Positions 47,276-56,140 of a stretch of DNA of 64,000 nt are shown here, in pieces. A model generated the notes under the pieces. It was not told the DNA's origin, ran no database searches, and saw only the letters and a list, made by a program, of their open reading frames with translations. This stretch comes from Dyella acidiphila. Its GTDB lineage: Bacteria; Pseudomonadota; Gammaproteobacteria; Xanthomonadales; Rhodanobacteraceae. The stretch covers positions 62,001-126,000 of the forward strand of contig NZ_JACZZA010000012.1 in assembly GCF_014863405.1 (NCBI RefSeq), read 5' to 3'. Made by a program: the position numbers and the translations under genes. The number at the start of each line of letters is the position of its first letter. Position 1 is the stretch's first letter.

Positions 47276-49297
47276 TCACGCGTGGCTGCCGTCCGGGCGA
47301 TAGCGCTGCATGGCGTCGCCCAGCGCCTCCCTCAGGCCATCGAGATACGGCGCAAACCTGGTCCATTGATCGAGCCCGTCGCGAAAGATCGGCTGGCGCA
47401 CCTGCTCGGAGCTGGCGGTGCGCACGCTGCGTTCGGTCTTGTGGAAATCCAGGCAGGCCGGCTCGAACGGCAGGCCGCAGAACTTGAGCATGCGCCGCAC
47501 ATTGCCTTCCAGATCGTCGACCACGTCTTCGTGATACACGCGCAGCACGCGGCCGGGCAGTACTTCGTCCCAGTGCTGCATCAGGTCCAGATAGGTGCGG
47601 TAGTAGCGCGCGATATCCTCGACGCTATAGGTAAATTCCTGTCCGGTGGCAAACAGCTGCTTGAGATTGCTGAAGCAGCAGGCCATCGGCTCGCGCCGAG
47701 CGTCGATGAATTTCGCCCTCGGCAACATCAGCTGGATCAGGCCCAGGTGCCGGAAATTATTCGGCATCTTGTCGATAAAGTAAGCCTTGCCGCTGCGATA
47801 GATCTGCGTGTCGTGCAGAAACTTTTCGCCCAGCCGGCGGAAATCTTCCGGTGCCAGCTCGGCGAGCGTGCCCGGGTAGCGCGGATGATCCAGGTCCGGA
47901 TCGCGGCCCTGCAGATCGAGCACAATGCGCGGGATATCGGCCAGTTCCTGCGTGCCTTCCACCTGCGAATGCGAGGCGAGGATCTGCTCCAGCAGGGTGG
48001 AGCCGGCGCGCGGCAGGCCGACGATAAAGATCGGATCGGGGCTGGGATCGCCGGCCTGCGCCCGCGCGGCGAGAAACTCGCGCGTGCACACATCGATCTG
48101 CAGGCGCGTATTGGTCTCGATGATTTCCGGGCGATAGCGGCTCTCGGAACGCTTCAGCGCATTGCCCTGCTCATAGTGTTGCCACGACTGGGCATAGTCG
48201 CCGCGATCTTCGTAGGCTTTGCCCAGCGCAAAACACAGGTGATAGCGATCCACCAGCGGCGTGGCCGGCGCGGCCACTTCGGCGCGCATACGCGCGATCT
48301 CGTCCTCGCCGAAGCGATAGGTCTTGAGATTGGCCAGGCTCCAGTACGCATCGCCGAAACTGGGACGCGCCGCAGTGGCCGCGCGATACGCATCGATGGC
48401 CTCCGCGCGCCGGCCCTGGGTCTTCAGCGAGTGCGCCAGCGACAGGTGGATATCGGCAGCGCCCGGCGCATCGCGCAGCAAATCGCGGTACAGCGTGATG
48501 GCGCGCTCGTGTTCGCCCAGGCCGACGCTGGCGCTGGCGTATAGCGTGCGGTAGTCCAGATGCGCGGGATCGACGGCGAGCAGTTTTTCCACTTCCACGC
48601 AGGTCTGCTGGTATTTGTGGCGTTCGAACAGCACGCAAGCGTAGTCGTAGCGTGCCGCGTGATAATCCGGCGCGATGCGCAGCACGGCCTCCAGCAACAA
48701 CTCGGCGTCGTCCAGCACCTCGCGCGCCAGTCCGATCCTGGCCAGCAGGCGCATTCCTTCCACGTCATTGCCGGCGCGCAGCAGATAGGCGCGGATAACG
48801 CTTTCGGCCGGCTCAAGATCGCCGTCGGAGAACAGACTGGTGGCGTTGACCACTTCAGGCGCCAGTCGCTTGAGCGTGGCGACATGTGCGGCAGCGGTAG
48901 TCGCATTGGCGTTGTCGCCGACCATGCGATAGAGACCTTCGAGCAGGTTCCAGCTGGAAGGCAGCGCCGGATTGATATTGACCGCGTGCAGAAGCGCATC
49001 GATCGCGCGCGGTGCATCGCGCATCACCACATAGCAATGGCCACGCTCTTCATGCAGGCGGCTGAAGCCCGGCTGGGTTTGCTCCAGTTGCGCCAGCGTC
49101 TGCAGCGCGGCGTCGATCTGGCCCAGATAACGCTGGCTGCGTGCGATCAGGTAACGCGGATCGCGATGCTCCGGCACGTCCCTGGCCAGCACCTGGGCGG
49201 CCTGCAGCGCCGCGGCATGCTGGCCCTCTCGCTGCAGTTGGCGGATGCGCTGAAGCTCCTGTTCCACCTGTTCCGGTGCCGCTGCCGTGGCGTTCAT
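47276..49297 (-). CDS. TPR-sulfotransferase fusion protein
   Basis: A 673-residue protein. Residues 1 to about 380 are TPR-like repeats (QREGQHAAALQAAQVLARD, HLDYRTLYASASVGLGEHERAITLYRDLLRDAP). The C-terminal part is a sulfotransferase with the 5'-phosphate-binding loop FIVGLPRAGSTLLEQILASH and the R-x-P-x-x-x-x-x-S-type region DARREPMACCFSNLKQLFATGQEF. It should transfer sulfate from PAPS, acceptor unknown. It starts 15 bases after a terminator of the upstream receptor gene, so it is probably separately transcribed. Pairs of TonB receptors and TPR-sulfotransferases occur in Xanthomonadales, so a shared role is plausible. Confidence 0.85.
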   Translation of the reverse strand: MNATAAAPEQVEQELQRIRQLQREGQHAAALQAAQVLARDVPEHRDPRYLIARSQRYLGQIDAALQTLAQLEQTQPGFSRLHEERGHCYVVMRDAPRAIDALLHAVNINPALPSSWNLLEGLYRMVGDNANATTAAAHVATLKRLAPEVVNATSLFSDGDLEPAESVIRAYLLRAGNDVEGMRLLARIGLAREVLDDAELLLEAVLRIAPDYHAARYDYACVLFERHKYQQTCVEVEKLLAVDPAHLDYRTLYASASVGLGEHERAITLYRDLLRDAPGAADIHLSLAHSLKTQGRRAEAIDAYRAATAARPSFGDAYWSLANLKTYRFGEDEIARMRAEVAAPATPLVDRYHLCFALGKAYEDRGDYAQSWQHYEQGNALKRSESRYRPEIIETNTRLQIDVCTREFLAARAQAGDPSPDPIFIVGLPRAGSTLLEQILASHSQVEGTQELADIPRIVLDLQGRDPDLDHPRYPGTLAELAPEDFRRLGEKFLHDTQIYRSGKAYFIDKMPNNFRHLGLIQLMLPRAKFIDARREPMACCFSNLKQLFATGQEFTYSVEDIARYYRTYLDLMQHWDEVLPGRVLRVYHEDVVDDLEGNVRRMLKFCGLPFEPACLDFHKTERSVRTASSEQVRQPIFRDGLDQWTRFAPYLDGLREALGDAMQRYRPDGSHA

Positions 49298-49311
49298 GCG
49301 TGATCGACCTT

Positions 49312-49340
49312 AAAAAAAGAGGGTGGGCTTGCGCCCACCC
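49312..49340 (-). terminator. Rho-independent terminator of the TonB-receptor gene
   Basis: Read on the minus strand, GGGTGGGC and GCCCACCC pair around GCAA, followed by TCTTTTTTTAA. It lies between the receptor stop codon at 49374 and the start of the TPR-sulfotransferase gene at 49297. Confidence 0.9.
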
Positions 49341-49373
49341 AAATTCTACTTTCCTGCCCGCGGAGTGGGCAGA

Positions 49374-52013
49374 TCAGAACTTGAAGCCGACCTTCAGGCC
49401 GAGTACGCGCGGACGGATCGGCACTTCCGACTCGATGAACTGTGCCGAGGAAGTGAACACGCTGGCGTGGCTGTTGCTGAGGTTGGTGCCGTACAGCGAC
49501 ACGTCCCAGTTGTCCTTGCTGATGCCGATCGACGCGTCATAGGTGGTGTAGGCGGCCTGCAGATAGCGCAGTTCCACCGTGGTGATGTCGGTGACGCCCG
49601 CGCCGCTGGGATAGGTGGCCGGCTGGTTGTACATCGAGCCGGTGCGGTTGGCGCCCACCTGCCAGAACGCCTTGAAGCCGGGGCCGAAGTTCCAGTCGTA
49701 GCGCACGCGCAGGTTGAACTGCGAGCGCGGCGAGAACGCCGGCACGCTGCCCACGTTGCCATAGGGGTTGGCGAACGAAGCCAGGGCGCCGATGGTGCCG
49801 GTCTCGACGATACAGGCGTTGTAGTTGGCCGAGCCGGGGATGTTGTCGACCAGGCAGGGCGAGTTGGTCTGCTTGGCGTGATTGAGCGAACCGGCGCCGA
49901 TCACCGACAGGCCATCGGTGATGCGCGCCTGGAACTGCAGTTCCAGACCGTCCACCTTGTAGTTCGGACCGTTCACCGCAAAGGTGGTGTTGCCCAGCAC
50001 CAGCGGGTTGAAGAACTGCATCTGGACGTTGTTCCAGCGCATGTCGTACAGCGAGCCGTTGAACAGCAGGCGGTCGTCGAGGAACGTGGTCTTGAAGCCG
50101 AGTTCGTTGTTGGTCAGCGTATCGGGTGCGTAGCTGATCGGCTTCTGGTACTGCGCTTCGCCGTCGAGCTTGGCCACGCCGGAGGTGGTGCGGTTGAAGC
50201 CGCCCGGACGGAAGCCCTGCGAGAAGGTGTAGTACACCATCGCGTCCGGCGTGATGTGCCACAGCAGGTTCGCGCGGCTCTTGAAGCCGTGATAAGTCTG
50301 GTGATAGTTCATCACCGTGTCGTTGCCCACATAGGTGCCGTTGGGCACGTTCACCTGGGCGGCGGTGGTGTAGAACTCCGTACCGGTCTGCCATTCGGAG
50401 TAATGGTAGTAACGGGTGCCGGCGGTGGCGGTCAGCACGTCGGGGATGATGTCGTAGGACATCGAGCCGAACGCCGCTTCCTGCTTGTAGCCGCGCTGTT
50501 CCACTTCGCCGAAGGCGGTGTTGTCAGGCATCACCACACCCGGCGACGATTCGGCATCGGCCACGCACGGGTTGCCGCCGGCCAGCGCATTGGCCAGGTT
50601 CTGCGTCGTACAAGACGGAATCGTCTTGTAGTTGAAATCCATGTGGTCGTTGATGTTGAAATCTTCGTAGTACAGGCCGCCGATCACGCGGAAGCGATCG
50701 TCTTCGGGCGTGCTCAGGCGCAGCTCGTGGCTCTGGTGCGTGCTGGCCACATGGTCGTTCCAGTAGCCCACCGGCGAGTAACAGACCGGCTTGCCGGCGC
50801 TGGACAGGCCGGCCTTGGTGCCGGTGCACTGGTAGTACATGCCGCCGGCGCTGCGCGAGTAGTTGGTGTAATCCTGCTGCTCGCTGATATGGCGGTTGGT
50901 GTAGCCACCGGTGTAGACCAGCGACAGATCGCCGATCTGGCCGTTCAAGGTCCAGGCGGTGTTGGAGTAATGGTCGTCGTTCCAGCCCGGCACGAAGGAC
51001 GTGATCTGGTTGACGCCCATCGGCTGGCCGTCCGGGCTGACCGGATAGGTCGAGGACTGGCCGTCGGCGTCGAGGTTCTGGTAGCTCTCGGCGATCAGGA
51101 AATTCCAGTTGTCGTTGATCTTCCACAGCGCCGAGATACGCGCGCCCTGGTAGTCGACCGGATTCCAGTCGCTCTTCGCCACCGAATAATTATTGGTGCC
51201 GGCAGCGGTACCGGCCGCCACGTACGGCGCCATCGCACCGCCGCCGTCGGTGGGCTGGCGGGTGAAGGTGCCGGCCACGTTGTCGATATAGCCGCCCTGG
51301 TGTTCGCTGTAGATCACGCCGCGCACCGCCAGCGTGCCGGGAATGATCGGCAGGTTCAGCGTGGCGTTGGCCGAGTTGTTCGGCGAGCCGCCGTCGGTCA
51401 CGCCGACGCTGGCTTCCACATTGCCGCTCAGGCGGGTGAGGTTGGGCTTGTTGGTGATATAGCGCACCGCGCCGGCTTCGGCGCCACCGCCGAACAGCGT
51501 GCCCTGCGGACCTTCCAGCACTTCCACGCGCTCCATGTCGACCATGTACACGTCGAGGTTGCGCGCCGGGAACTGCATCGACTGGTCGTCCAGGTAGACG
51601 GCCACGTTCGGGAACGGTGCGATCGAGGCGCTGGACTGGTTGCCGAGGAAGCCGGTGCTCAGGCCGCGCATATAGATATTGCCCTGGCCCGGGCCGTTCG
51701 CCGCGAAGGTCACGTTGGGCAGGTATTTGATCAGGTCGTTGAACGACACGATGTTCAACTGCTGCAGGGTGTTGCCGGTGAATGCCTGCAGGGTGATCGG
51801 CACGTCCTGCATGTCTTCGGCGGTGTGCTGCGCGGTCACCGTCACGGTGCCGAGCGTGGATGCATTGGACGCATCCGCCGGCTTGTTGGTGGCTGGCTGG
51901 CTGGCGGCCGCCGGCTGGGTGGCCGGCGCCGGCGGCGTAACGTCGTCTGCATAAGACATGCGCGTGACCGCAAGCGCGGCGAGCACCGCGCAAGTGATTG
52001 GATTGATCTTCAA
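49374..52013 (-). CDS. TonB-dependent outer-membrane receptor
   Basis: An 879-residue barrel receptor. I choose TTG at 52013 as start: GGGGGA lies 7 bases upstream and the protein then begins MKINPITCAVLAALAVTRMSYA, a signal peptide common in this group. A low-complexity Pro/Ala linker (PAPATQPAAASQ) precedes the TonB-box region (TLGTVTVTAQ). The plug domain (DVPITLQAFTGNTL ... GGGAEAGAVRYIT) and barrel follow, ending LGLKVGFKF with terminal Phe. Its substrate is not evident. It stands 3' of the C-P lyase operon on the same strand after a 466-base gap, so phosphonate or phosphate-ester uptake is one possibility. Confidence 0.93.
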   Translation of the reverse strand: MKINPITCAVLAALAVTRMSYADDVTPPAPATQPAAASQPATNKPADASNASTLGTVTVTAQHTAEDMQDVPITLQAFTGNTLQQLNIVSFNDLIKYLPNVTFAANGPGQGNIYMRGLSTGFLGNQSSASIAPFPNVAVYLDDQSMQFPARNLDVYMVDMERVEVLEGPQGTLFGGGAEAGAVRYITNKPNLTRLSGNVEASVGVTDGGSPNNSANATLNLPIIPGTLAVRGVIYSEHQGGYIDNVAGTFTRQPTDGGGAMAPYVAAGTAAGTNNYSVAKSDWNPVDYQGARISALWKINDNWNFLIAESYQNLDADGQSSTYPVSPDGQPMGVNQITSFVPGWNDDHYSNTAWTLNGQIGDLSLVYTGGYTNRHISEQQDYTNYSRSAGGMYYQCTGTKAGLSSAGKPVCYSPVGYWNDHVASTHQSHELRLSTPEDDRFRVIGGLYYEDFNINDHMDFNYKTIPSCTTQNLANALAGGNPCVADAESSPGVVMPDNTAFGEVEQRGYKQEAAFGSMSYDIIPDVLTATAGTRYYHYSEWQTGTEFYTTAAQVNVPNGTYVGNDTVMNYHQTYHGFKSRANLLWHITPDAMVYYTFSQGFRPGGFNRTTSGVAKLDGEAQYQKPISYAPDTLTNNELGFKTTFLDDRLLFNGSLYDMRWNNVQMQFFNPLVLGNTTFAVNGPNYKVDGLELQFQARITDGLSVIGAGSLNHAKQTNSPCLVDNIPGSANYNACIVETGTIGALASFANPYGNVGSVPAFSPRSQFNLRVRYDWNFGPGFKAFWQVGANRTGSMYNQPATYPSGAGVTDITTVELRYLQAAYTTYDASIGISKDNWDVSLYGTNLSNSHASVFTSSAQFIESEVPIRPRVLGLKVGFKF

Positions 52014-52479
52014 AACCGTGTCCCCCAAAAGGATGTGAGCCGGACATGCCGGCGCGGATGCCTGATTACTGCGAATGCCGAACAGGCTAGAGAGTGGCGA
52101 TGAAGTGCTTATGACGTGGGCTAGCCAAGTGGCTTAGCTGTCTAGGCGCGACCTTGATCAAGCATCCCTAGCTGGACGCGCTAATTTTCTGTTTACGCAT
52201 GACAGCCTGATGTCGGCTGTGCGTGGAGACGGTGACAACCACGGTTTTGTGTTGCGATGGATGCCGATGCCTGACATTTGGCTTTCGGAATTTGCGTTTG
52301 GACGTCCAAGTGCGCGTAAGTTCTTGACGACGGATGAAGCGTTTCAAGCGCCGAAGAAAAAGGACGTCGTAGGTTGGGCCAGCGCAGCGTAGCCCAACAG
52401 TTGCTCATCGAAGCCAGCCATCGTTGGGTTACGCTGCGCTAACCCAACCTACGTGGCTACGTGGCGTGCGGTGCGGCGA
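52014..52479. other. Intergenic region upstream of the TonB-receptor gene
   Basis: A 466-base stretch between phnM and the receptor. It includes the receptor's leader and presumed promoter, and a REPIN-like repeat at 52368-52453. The remainder has no ORF with coding character. Confidence 0.5.
52368..52453. repeat. REPIN-like paired palindrome, copy 3
   Basis: CGTAGGTTGGGCCAGCGCAG to CGTAGCCCAAC, 20-odd bases, then the mirror GTTGGGTTACGCTGCGCT to AACCCAACCTACG. It lies between phnM and the receptor gene. Confidence 0.88.
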
Positions 52480-53622
52480 TCAGAACGAGCGCTGTCCGGC
52501 CACCCATACATTGCGCACGATCGGCAATCCGTCCAGCACCCGCATGCGCACCACATCCGCCCGTAGGCCGGCCTTCAGTTCACCGCGGTCGGCAAAGCCC
52601 AGCGCCCTGGCCGGATTGCTGCTCACCGTCGCCATCGCGCGCGGCATCGACCAGCCGGCCTGCGTATGCAGCAGGAATGCGCCGTGCAGCAGGCTGGCCG
52701 GCACATAGTCGGAAGAAAGCATGTCCAGCCGGCCGGTACGCGCCAGTTCCAGCGCGGCGACATTGCCCGAATGCGAACCGCCGCGCACCACGTTTGGCGC
52801 GCCCATCACCGTGGTCAGGCCATGCGCATGCGCGGCATCCGCGGCTTCTTGTGTGGTGGGAAATTCCGAAATGGTTACGCCGATGCGCTTGGCGTGCTCG
52901 ACCTGGCCGGCGTCGGTATCGTCGTGGCTGGCCAGCACGATCTCGCGGCCATGCGCAAGATTGAGCACCTCGCGCTCGTGCCTGGGGCTGTACGTAGCCT
53001 GTTGTTCGGCACGGCGCTTCACCACCTCGGCAAATTCGTCCTCGCTCCAGCTCAAGTGGTTCTTGCTGTAGTACTTGCGGTACTGCTGCAGGTCGCGGTA
53101 CTGGCGCTGGCCGGGGGTATGGTCCATCAGCGACAGCAGGCGCACGCTGGCATGGTCCAGCAGCGGTTCCAGCGCTTCGATCAAGCGCGGATAGGCCAGC
53201 TCGCAACGCAGGTGGAACCAGTGATCGGCGCGCAAGGCGCCGCTGCGCTGGCCGTCGAGGATGGCGTCGTAGGTGCTGCGCAGGGTTTCGATGCGCACAC
53301 TTTCCTCTTCCAGGTCGCCCACCGACAGCGCATCGAACACGGTGGTGATGCCGGCCGCGACCACCTGCGCGTCGTGCGTGAGCACGGCTGACAGCGAAGG
53401 CCAGATCACCCCGGCGCGCGGCATCAGATGCTTTTCCAGGTTGTCGGTATGCAACTCGATCAAGCCGGGGATGACGTAGTCGCCTTCGCAGTCGATTGCG
53501 CCGGGTGCCTGGGTGGAGCCGTCCTCCACCAGGCGGATCATGCCGTTGCGGGCGATCAGCGTGCCGTGGATTTCGCGGTCGCCGAGCACGATGCGCGCAT
53601 TGGTCAGAGCCAGATCGTTCAT
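52480..53622 (-). CDS. phnM: PhnM, phosphonate-ribose triphosphate pyrophosphohydrolase
   Basis: Converts ribose-1-phosphonate 5-triphosphate to the 5-phosphate, releasing pyrophosphate, before C-P lyase. The ATG at 53622 gives 380 residues of the amidohydrolase superfamily: VIPGLIELHTDNLEKHLMPR (metal histidines replaced by the HTDN pattern typical of PhnM), SLMDHTPGQRQYRD, IVLASHDDTD and MGAPNVVRGGSHSGNV. It is the last gene of the phnGHIJKLM set. PhnL starts 21 bases upstream. Confidence 0.95.
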   Translation of the reverse strand: MNDLALTNARIVLGDREIHGTLIARNGMIRLVEDGSTQAPGAIDCEGDYVIPGLIELHTDNLEKHLMPRAGVIWPSLSAVLTHDAQVVAAGITTVFDALSVGDLEEESVRIETLRSTYDAILDGQRSGALRADHWFHLRCELAYPRLIEALEPLLDHASVRLLSLMDHTPGQRQYRDLQQYRKYYSKNHLSWSEDEFAEVVKRRAEQQATYSPRHEREVLNLAHGREIVLASHDDTDAGQVEHAKRIGVTISEFPTTQEAADAAHAHGLTTVMGAPNVVRGGSHSGNVAALELARTGRLDMLSSDYVPASLLHGAFLLHTQAGWSMPRAMATVSSNPARALGFADRGELKAGLRADVVRMRVLDGLPIVRNVWVAGQRSF

Positions 53623-53642
53623 GGGTAATCTCAAGATGGAGG

Positions 53643-54344
53643 TCAGGCGGCTTCGAGGGCTTGCATCGGGAACAGGCGTGTAGCTACGCGATCGCGCATG
53701 TCCTCGTCGTGAAAAATACCGAGCACGGCCGAGCCGGCGTCGCGCGCTTCCTGCAGCAATTGCGCCACCACGGCGCGGTTGCCGGCGTCGAGCGAGGCAG
53801 TGGGCTCGTCCAGCAGCAGGATCGGGCGCGGCACGATCAGGCCGCGGGCGATGTTCACGCGCTGCTGCTCGCCGCCGGAAAAGGTGCCGGGCGGCAGTTG
53901 CCACAGGCGCTCGGGCACATTCAGGCGCTGCAGCATGTCGCCGGCACGGACTCTTGCCGCCGCCGCATCGACTCCGCTCTGCAGCAGCGGCTCGGCCACG
54001 ATATCCAGGGTCGGCACGCGCGGAATCACGCGCAAGAACTGGCTGACATAGCCCAGGGTGCGGCGGCGCACGTCCAGCACTTCATGCGGAGTGGCGCGCG
54101 CCAGGTCGATCCAGCGATCGTCATGGCGCACATGCACGGCGCCGAAGGTCGGGTGGTAATTGGCGTAGATCACGCGCAGCAAAGTGCTCTTGCCGGCACC
54201 GGACGCGCCGGACAGCACCACGCACTCGCCGGCATGCAGGCGCAGGTCCAGGCCGCGCAGCACGTTCAGGCGCGCACCGTGCTGATGGTGCAGTTCAAAC
54301 GACTTGCTGAGGTCGCGCAGTTCCAGCATCAAGGCGGCGGTCAT
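53643..54344 (-). CDS. phnL: PhnL, C-P lyase ATPase component
   Basis: A 233-residue ABC ATPase of the C-P lyase complex that, with PhnI and others, couples phosphonate to the ribose of ATP. It has Walker A LSGASGAGKSTLLRVIYAN, signature FSGGEQQRVNIARGL and Walker B ILLLDEPTASLD. The start overlaps the stop of phnK by four bases (ATGA). PhnK and PhnL are homologous; PhnL is the shorter, and the order K-L-M supports this assignment. Confidence 0.95.
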   Translation of the reverse strand: MTAALMLELRDLSKSFELHHQHGARLNVLRGLDLRLHAGECVVLSGASGAGKSTLLRVIYANYHPTFGAVHVRHDDRWIDLARATPHEVLDVRRRTLGYVSQFLRVIPRVPTLDIVAEPLLQSGVDAAAARVRAGDMLQRLNVPERLWQLPPGTFSGGEQQRVNIARGLIVPRPILLLDEPTASLDAGNRAVVAQLLQEARDAGSAVLGIFHDEDMRDRVATRLFPMQALEAA

Positions 54345-55111
54345 GTGGTCAGTACCGAGGAAACGAGCAGTTGCGTATACGGATGTTGCGGATCGTCCAG
54401 GATCTGGTCGGTGAGGCCGGTTTCGACCACCCGGCCGCCCTGCATCACCATGGTGCGTGCGGCGAGCAGGCGCGCCACCGCCAGATCGTGCGTCACCATC
54501 ACGGCCGCCAGGCCCAGTTCGTTCACCAGCCGGCGCAGCAGGTCGAGGATGCGCGCCTGCACCGATACATCCAGGCCGGCCGTGGGTTCGTCCATAAAGA
54601 CCAGCCGCGGCTGCGTCACCAGGGTGCGGGCAATCTGCAAGCGCTGCTGCATGCCGCCGGAGAAACCGGTGGGCGCGTCATCGATACGCGCCGGGTCGAT
54701 TTCCACCCGCTCCAGCCAGCCGCGCGCGATCTCGCGCAATTGACTGTAGTGGCGCACGCCCAGGGCCATCAGCCGCTCGGCGACATTCGCCCCCGCGCTG
54801 ACATTCAGGCGCAGGCCATCGCGCGGGTTCTGCGTCACGAAACCCCATTCCTCGCGCGCCAGGCGGCGGCGGTCCGCTTCATTGAGCGTGGCGATCTCCA
54901 GCCATGCGCCGTCGCGCTGCCGATAGCGCACGCTGCCGGCGGTCGGTGCGAGCTGCGCGGCGACGGTGTTGAGCAGGGTCGACTTGCCCGAACCGGATTC
55001 GCCCACGATGCAGAGCAGTTCGCCGGCATGCAGGTCGAAGCTCACGTCCTCGCAGCCGACGCGGCGACCGTAGTGGTGGCTGAGGTGGCGCACTTGCAGC
55101 AGGGCGCTCAT
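54341..55111 (-). CDS. phnK: PhnK, C-P lyase ATPase component
   Basis: A 256-residue ABC ATPase that binds the PhnGHIJ core. The ATG at 55111 starts MSALLQVRHLSHHYG; the gene overlaps phnJ by four bases. It has Walker A IVGESGSGKSTLLNTVA, Q-loop GFVTQNPRDGLRLNVSAG, signature FSGGMQQRLQIARTL and Walker B LVFMDEPTAGLDV. Its C-terminal HPYTQLLVSS resembles oligopeptide-transport ATPases, as PhnK does. Confidence 0.95.
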   Translation of the reverse strand: MSALLQVRHLSHHYGRRVGCEDVSFDLHAGELLCIVGESGSGKSTLLNTVAAQLAPTAGSVRYRQRDGAWLEIATLNEADRRRLAREEWGFVTQNPRDGLRLNVSAGANVAERLMALGVRHYSQLREIARGWLERVEIDPARIDDAPTGFSGGMQQRLQIARTLVTQPRLVFMDEPTAGLDVSVQARILDLLRRLVNELGLAAVMVTHDLAVARLLAARTMVMQGGRVVETGLTDQILDDPQHPYTQLLVSSVLTT

Positions 55112-55941
55112 GCGCTGGCCTCCGCGCGCCGCTGGCCGCAGAAATCCGTATCCGAGCAGACAAACATGCGCTTGCCGTGATCGTCCACGATCACCTCGTC
55201 CAGATAGCTTTCGCCCGCGCCGCACAGTTCGCATTGCTGCTCCCAGCGCTGGATCTCGAACGGATGATCCTCGAAGGCCAGGCTTTCCACCCTGGTATAC
55301 GGCGGTATCGCATACAGGCGCTTCTCGCGCCCGGCCCCGAACAGCATCAGTGCCGGCGACTGATCCAGCTTGGGATTGTCGAACTTCGGAATCGGCGAAG
55401 GCGAGGTGAGATAGCGGCCGTCGACCAGTACCGGGTAGTCATAGCTGGTGGCGATATGCCCGTATTGGGCGATGTCTTCGTACAACTTCACGTGCATAAG
55501 TCCGTAATCGGCCAGGGCGTGCAGGCTGCGCGTCTCGGCTTCGCGGGGTTCGAGCGTGCGCAGCGGTTCGGGCTCGGGCACCTGGAACACCAGAATCTGA
55601 TTCTCGCGCAGCGATGTTTCAGGAATGCGGTGGCGGGTCTGGATCAGGGTGGCGTCGGCGGTGTGCTCAGTGGTGGCGACGCCGGCCACACGCGCAAAAA
55701 AGCGCCGGATGTTGACCGCATTGGTGGTGTCGTCTGCACCCTGGTCGATCACCTTCAATACATCGTCAGGCCCGAGCAAGGCGGCGGTGACCTGGATGCC
55801 GCCGGTGCCCCAGCCATACGGCAGCGGCATTTCGCGGCTGCCGAACGGCACCTGGTAGCCGGGTATCGCCACCGCCTTGAGCAGCGCGCGGCGCAGCATG
55901 CGCTTGGTGTCTTCGTCGAGGAAGGCAAAGTTGTAGTTCAT
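55108..55941 (-). CDS. phnJ: PhnJ, radical SAM C-P lyase
   Basis: Cleaves the C-P bond of ribose-1-phosphonate 5-phosphate. The ATG at 55941 gives 277 residues. The unusual radical SAM cysteines are placed at Cys237, Cys240, Cys262 and Cys268 (CELC ... CSDTDFC), the same CX2CX21CX5C spacing as E. coli PhnJ. The mid-protein has DTTNAVNIRRFF and PPYTRVESLAFEDHPFEIQRWE. The upstream gap to phnI holds a palindromic repeat, so transcription may be continuous but with a spacer of about 200 bases. Confidence 0.97.
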   Translation of the reverse strand: MNYNFAFLDEDTKRMLRRALLKAVAIPGYQVPFGSREMPLPYGWGTGGIQVTAALLGPDDVLKVIDQGADDTTNAVNIRRFFARVAGVATTEHTADATLIQTRHRIPETSLRENQILVFQVPEPEPLRTLEPREAETRSLHALADYGLMHVKLYEDIAQYGHIATSYDYPVLVDGRYLTSPSPIPKFDNPKLDQSPALMLFGAGREKRLYAIPPYTRVESLAFEDHPFEIQRWEQQCELCGAGESYLDEVIVDDHGKRMFVCSDTDFCGQRRAEASA

Positions 55942-55952
55942 GGCAGATGTCT

Positions 55953-56113
55953 GACTCCCTCTCCCCGGTGGGGAGAGGGTTGGGGTGAGGGGACGCCGTG
56001 CAGAAGAGCTGTGTTTTCGCGTGAGATCAGCACGAATGGCTGGTCGATGGATAAAGGTGCGAGGCAAGCGCGGCCGCTCACCCCAACCCTCTTACCGCAG
56101 GGGAGAGGGAGTG
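55953..56113. repeat. Inverted pair of CCCTCTCCCC palindromes
   Basis: CCCTCTCCCC GGT GGGGAGAGGG with TTGGGGTGAGGGG at 55957, and its approximate mirror CTCACCCCAACCCTC to GGGGAGAGGGAG at 56078-56112, are separated by about 85 bases. It occupies the phnI-phnJ spacer and resembles the repeat at 44972. It may affect the phn transcript. Confidence 0.65.
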
Positions 56114-56140
56114 CATCGCGGTAAGCGGTGGATACGGTCG

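Noticed and set aside
52210-52392. A 60-codon gene upstream of the TonB-receptor gene
   Set aside because: Its end runs into a REPIN repeat and it has no ribosome site or recognisable sequence.
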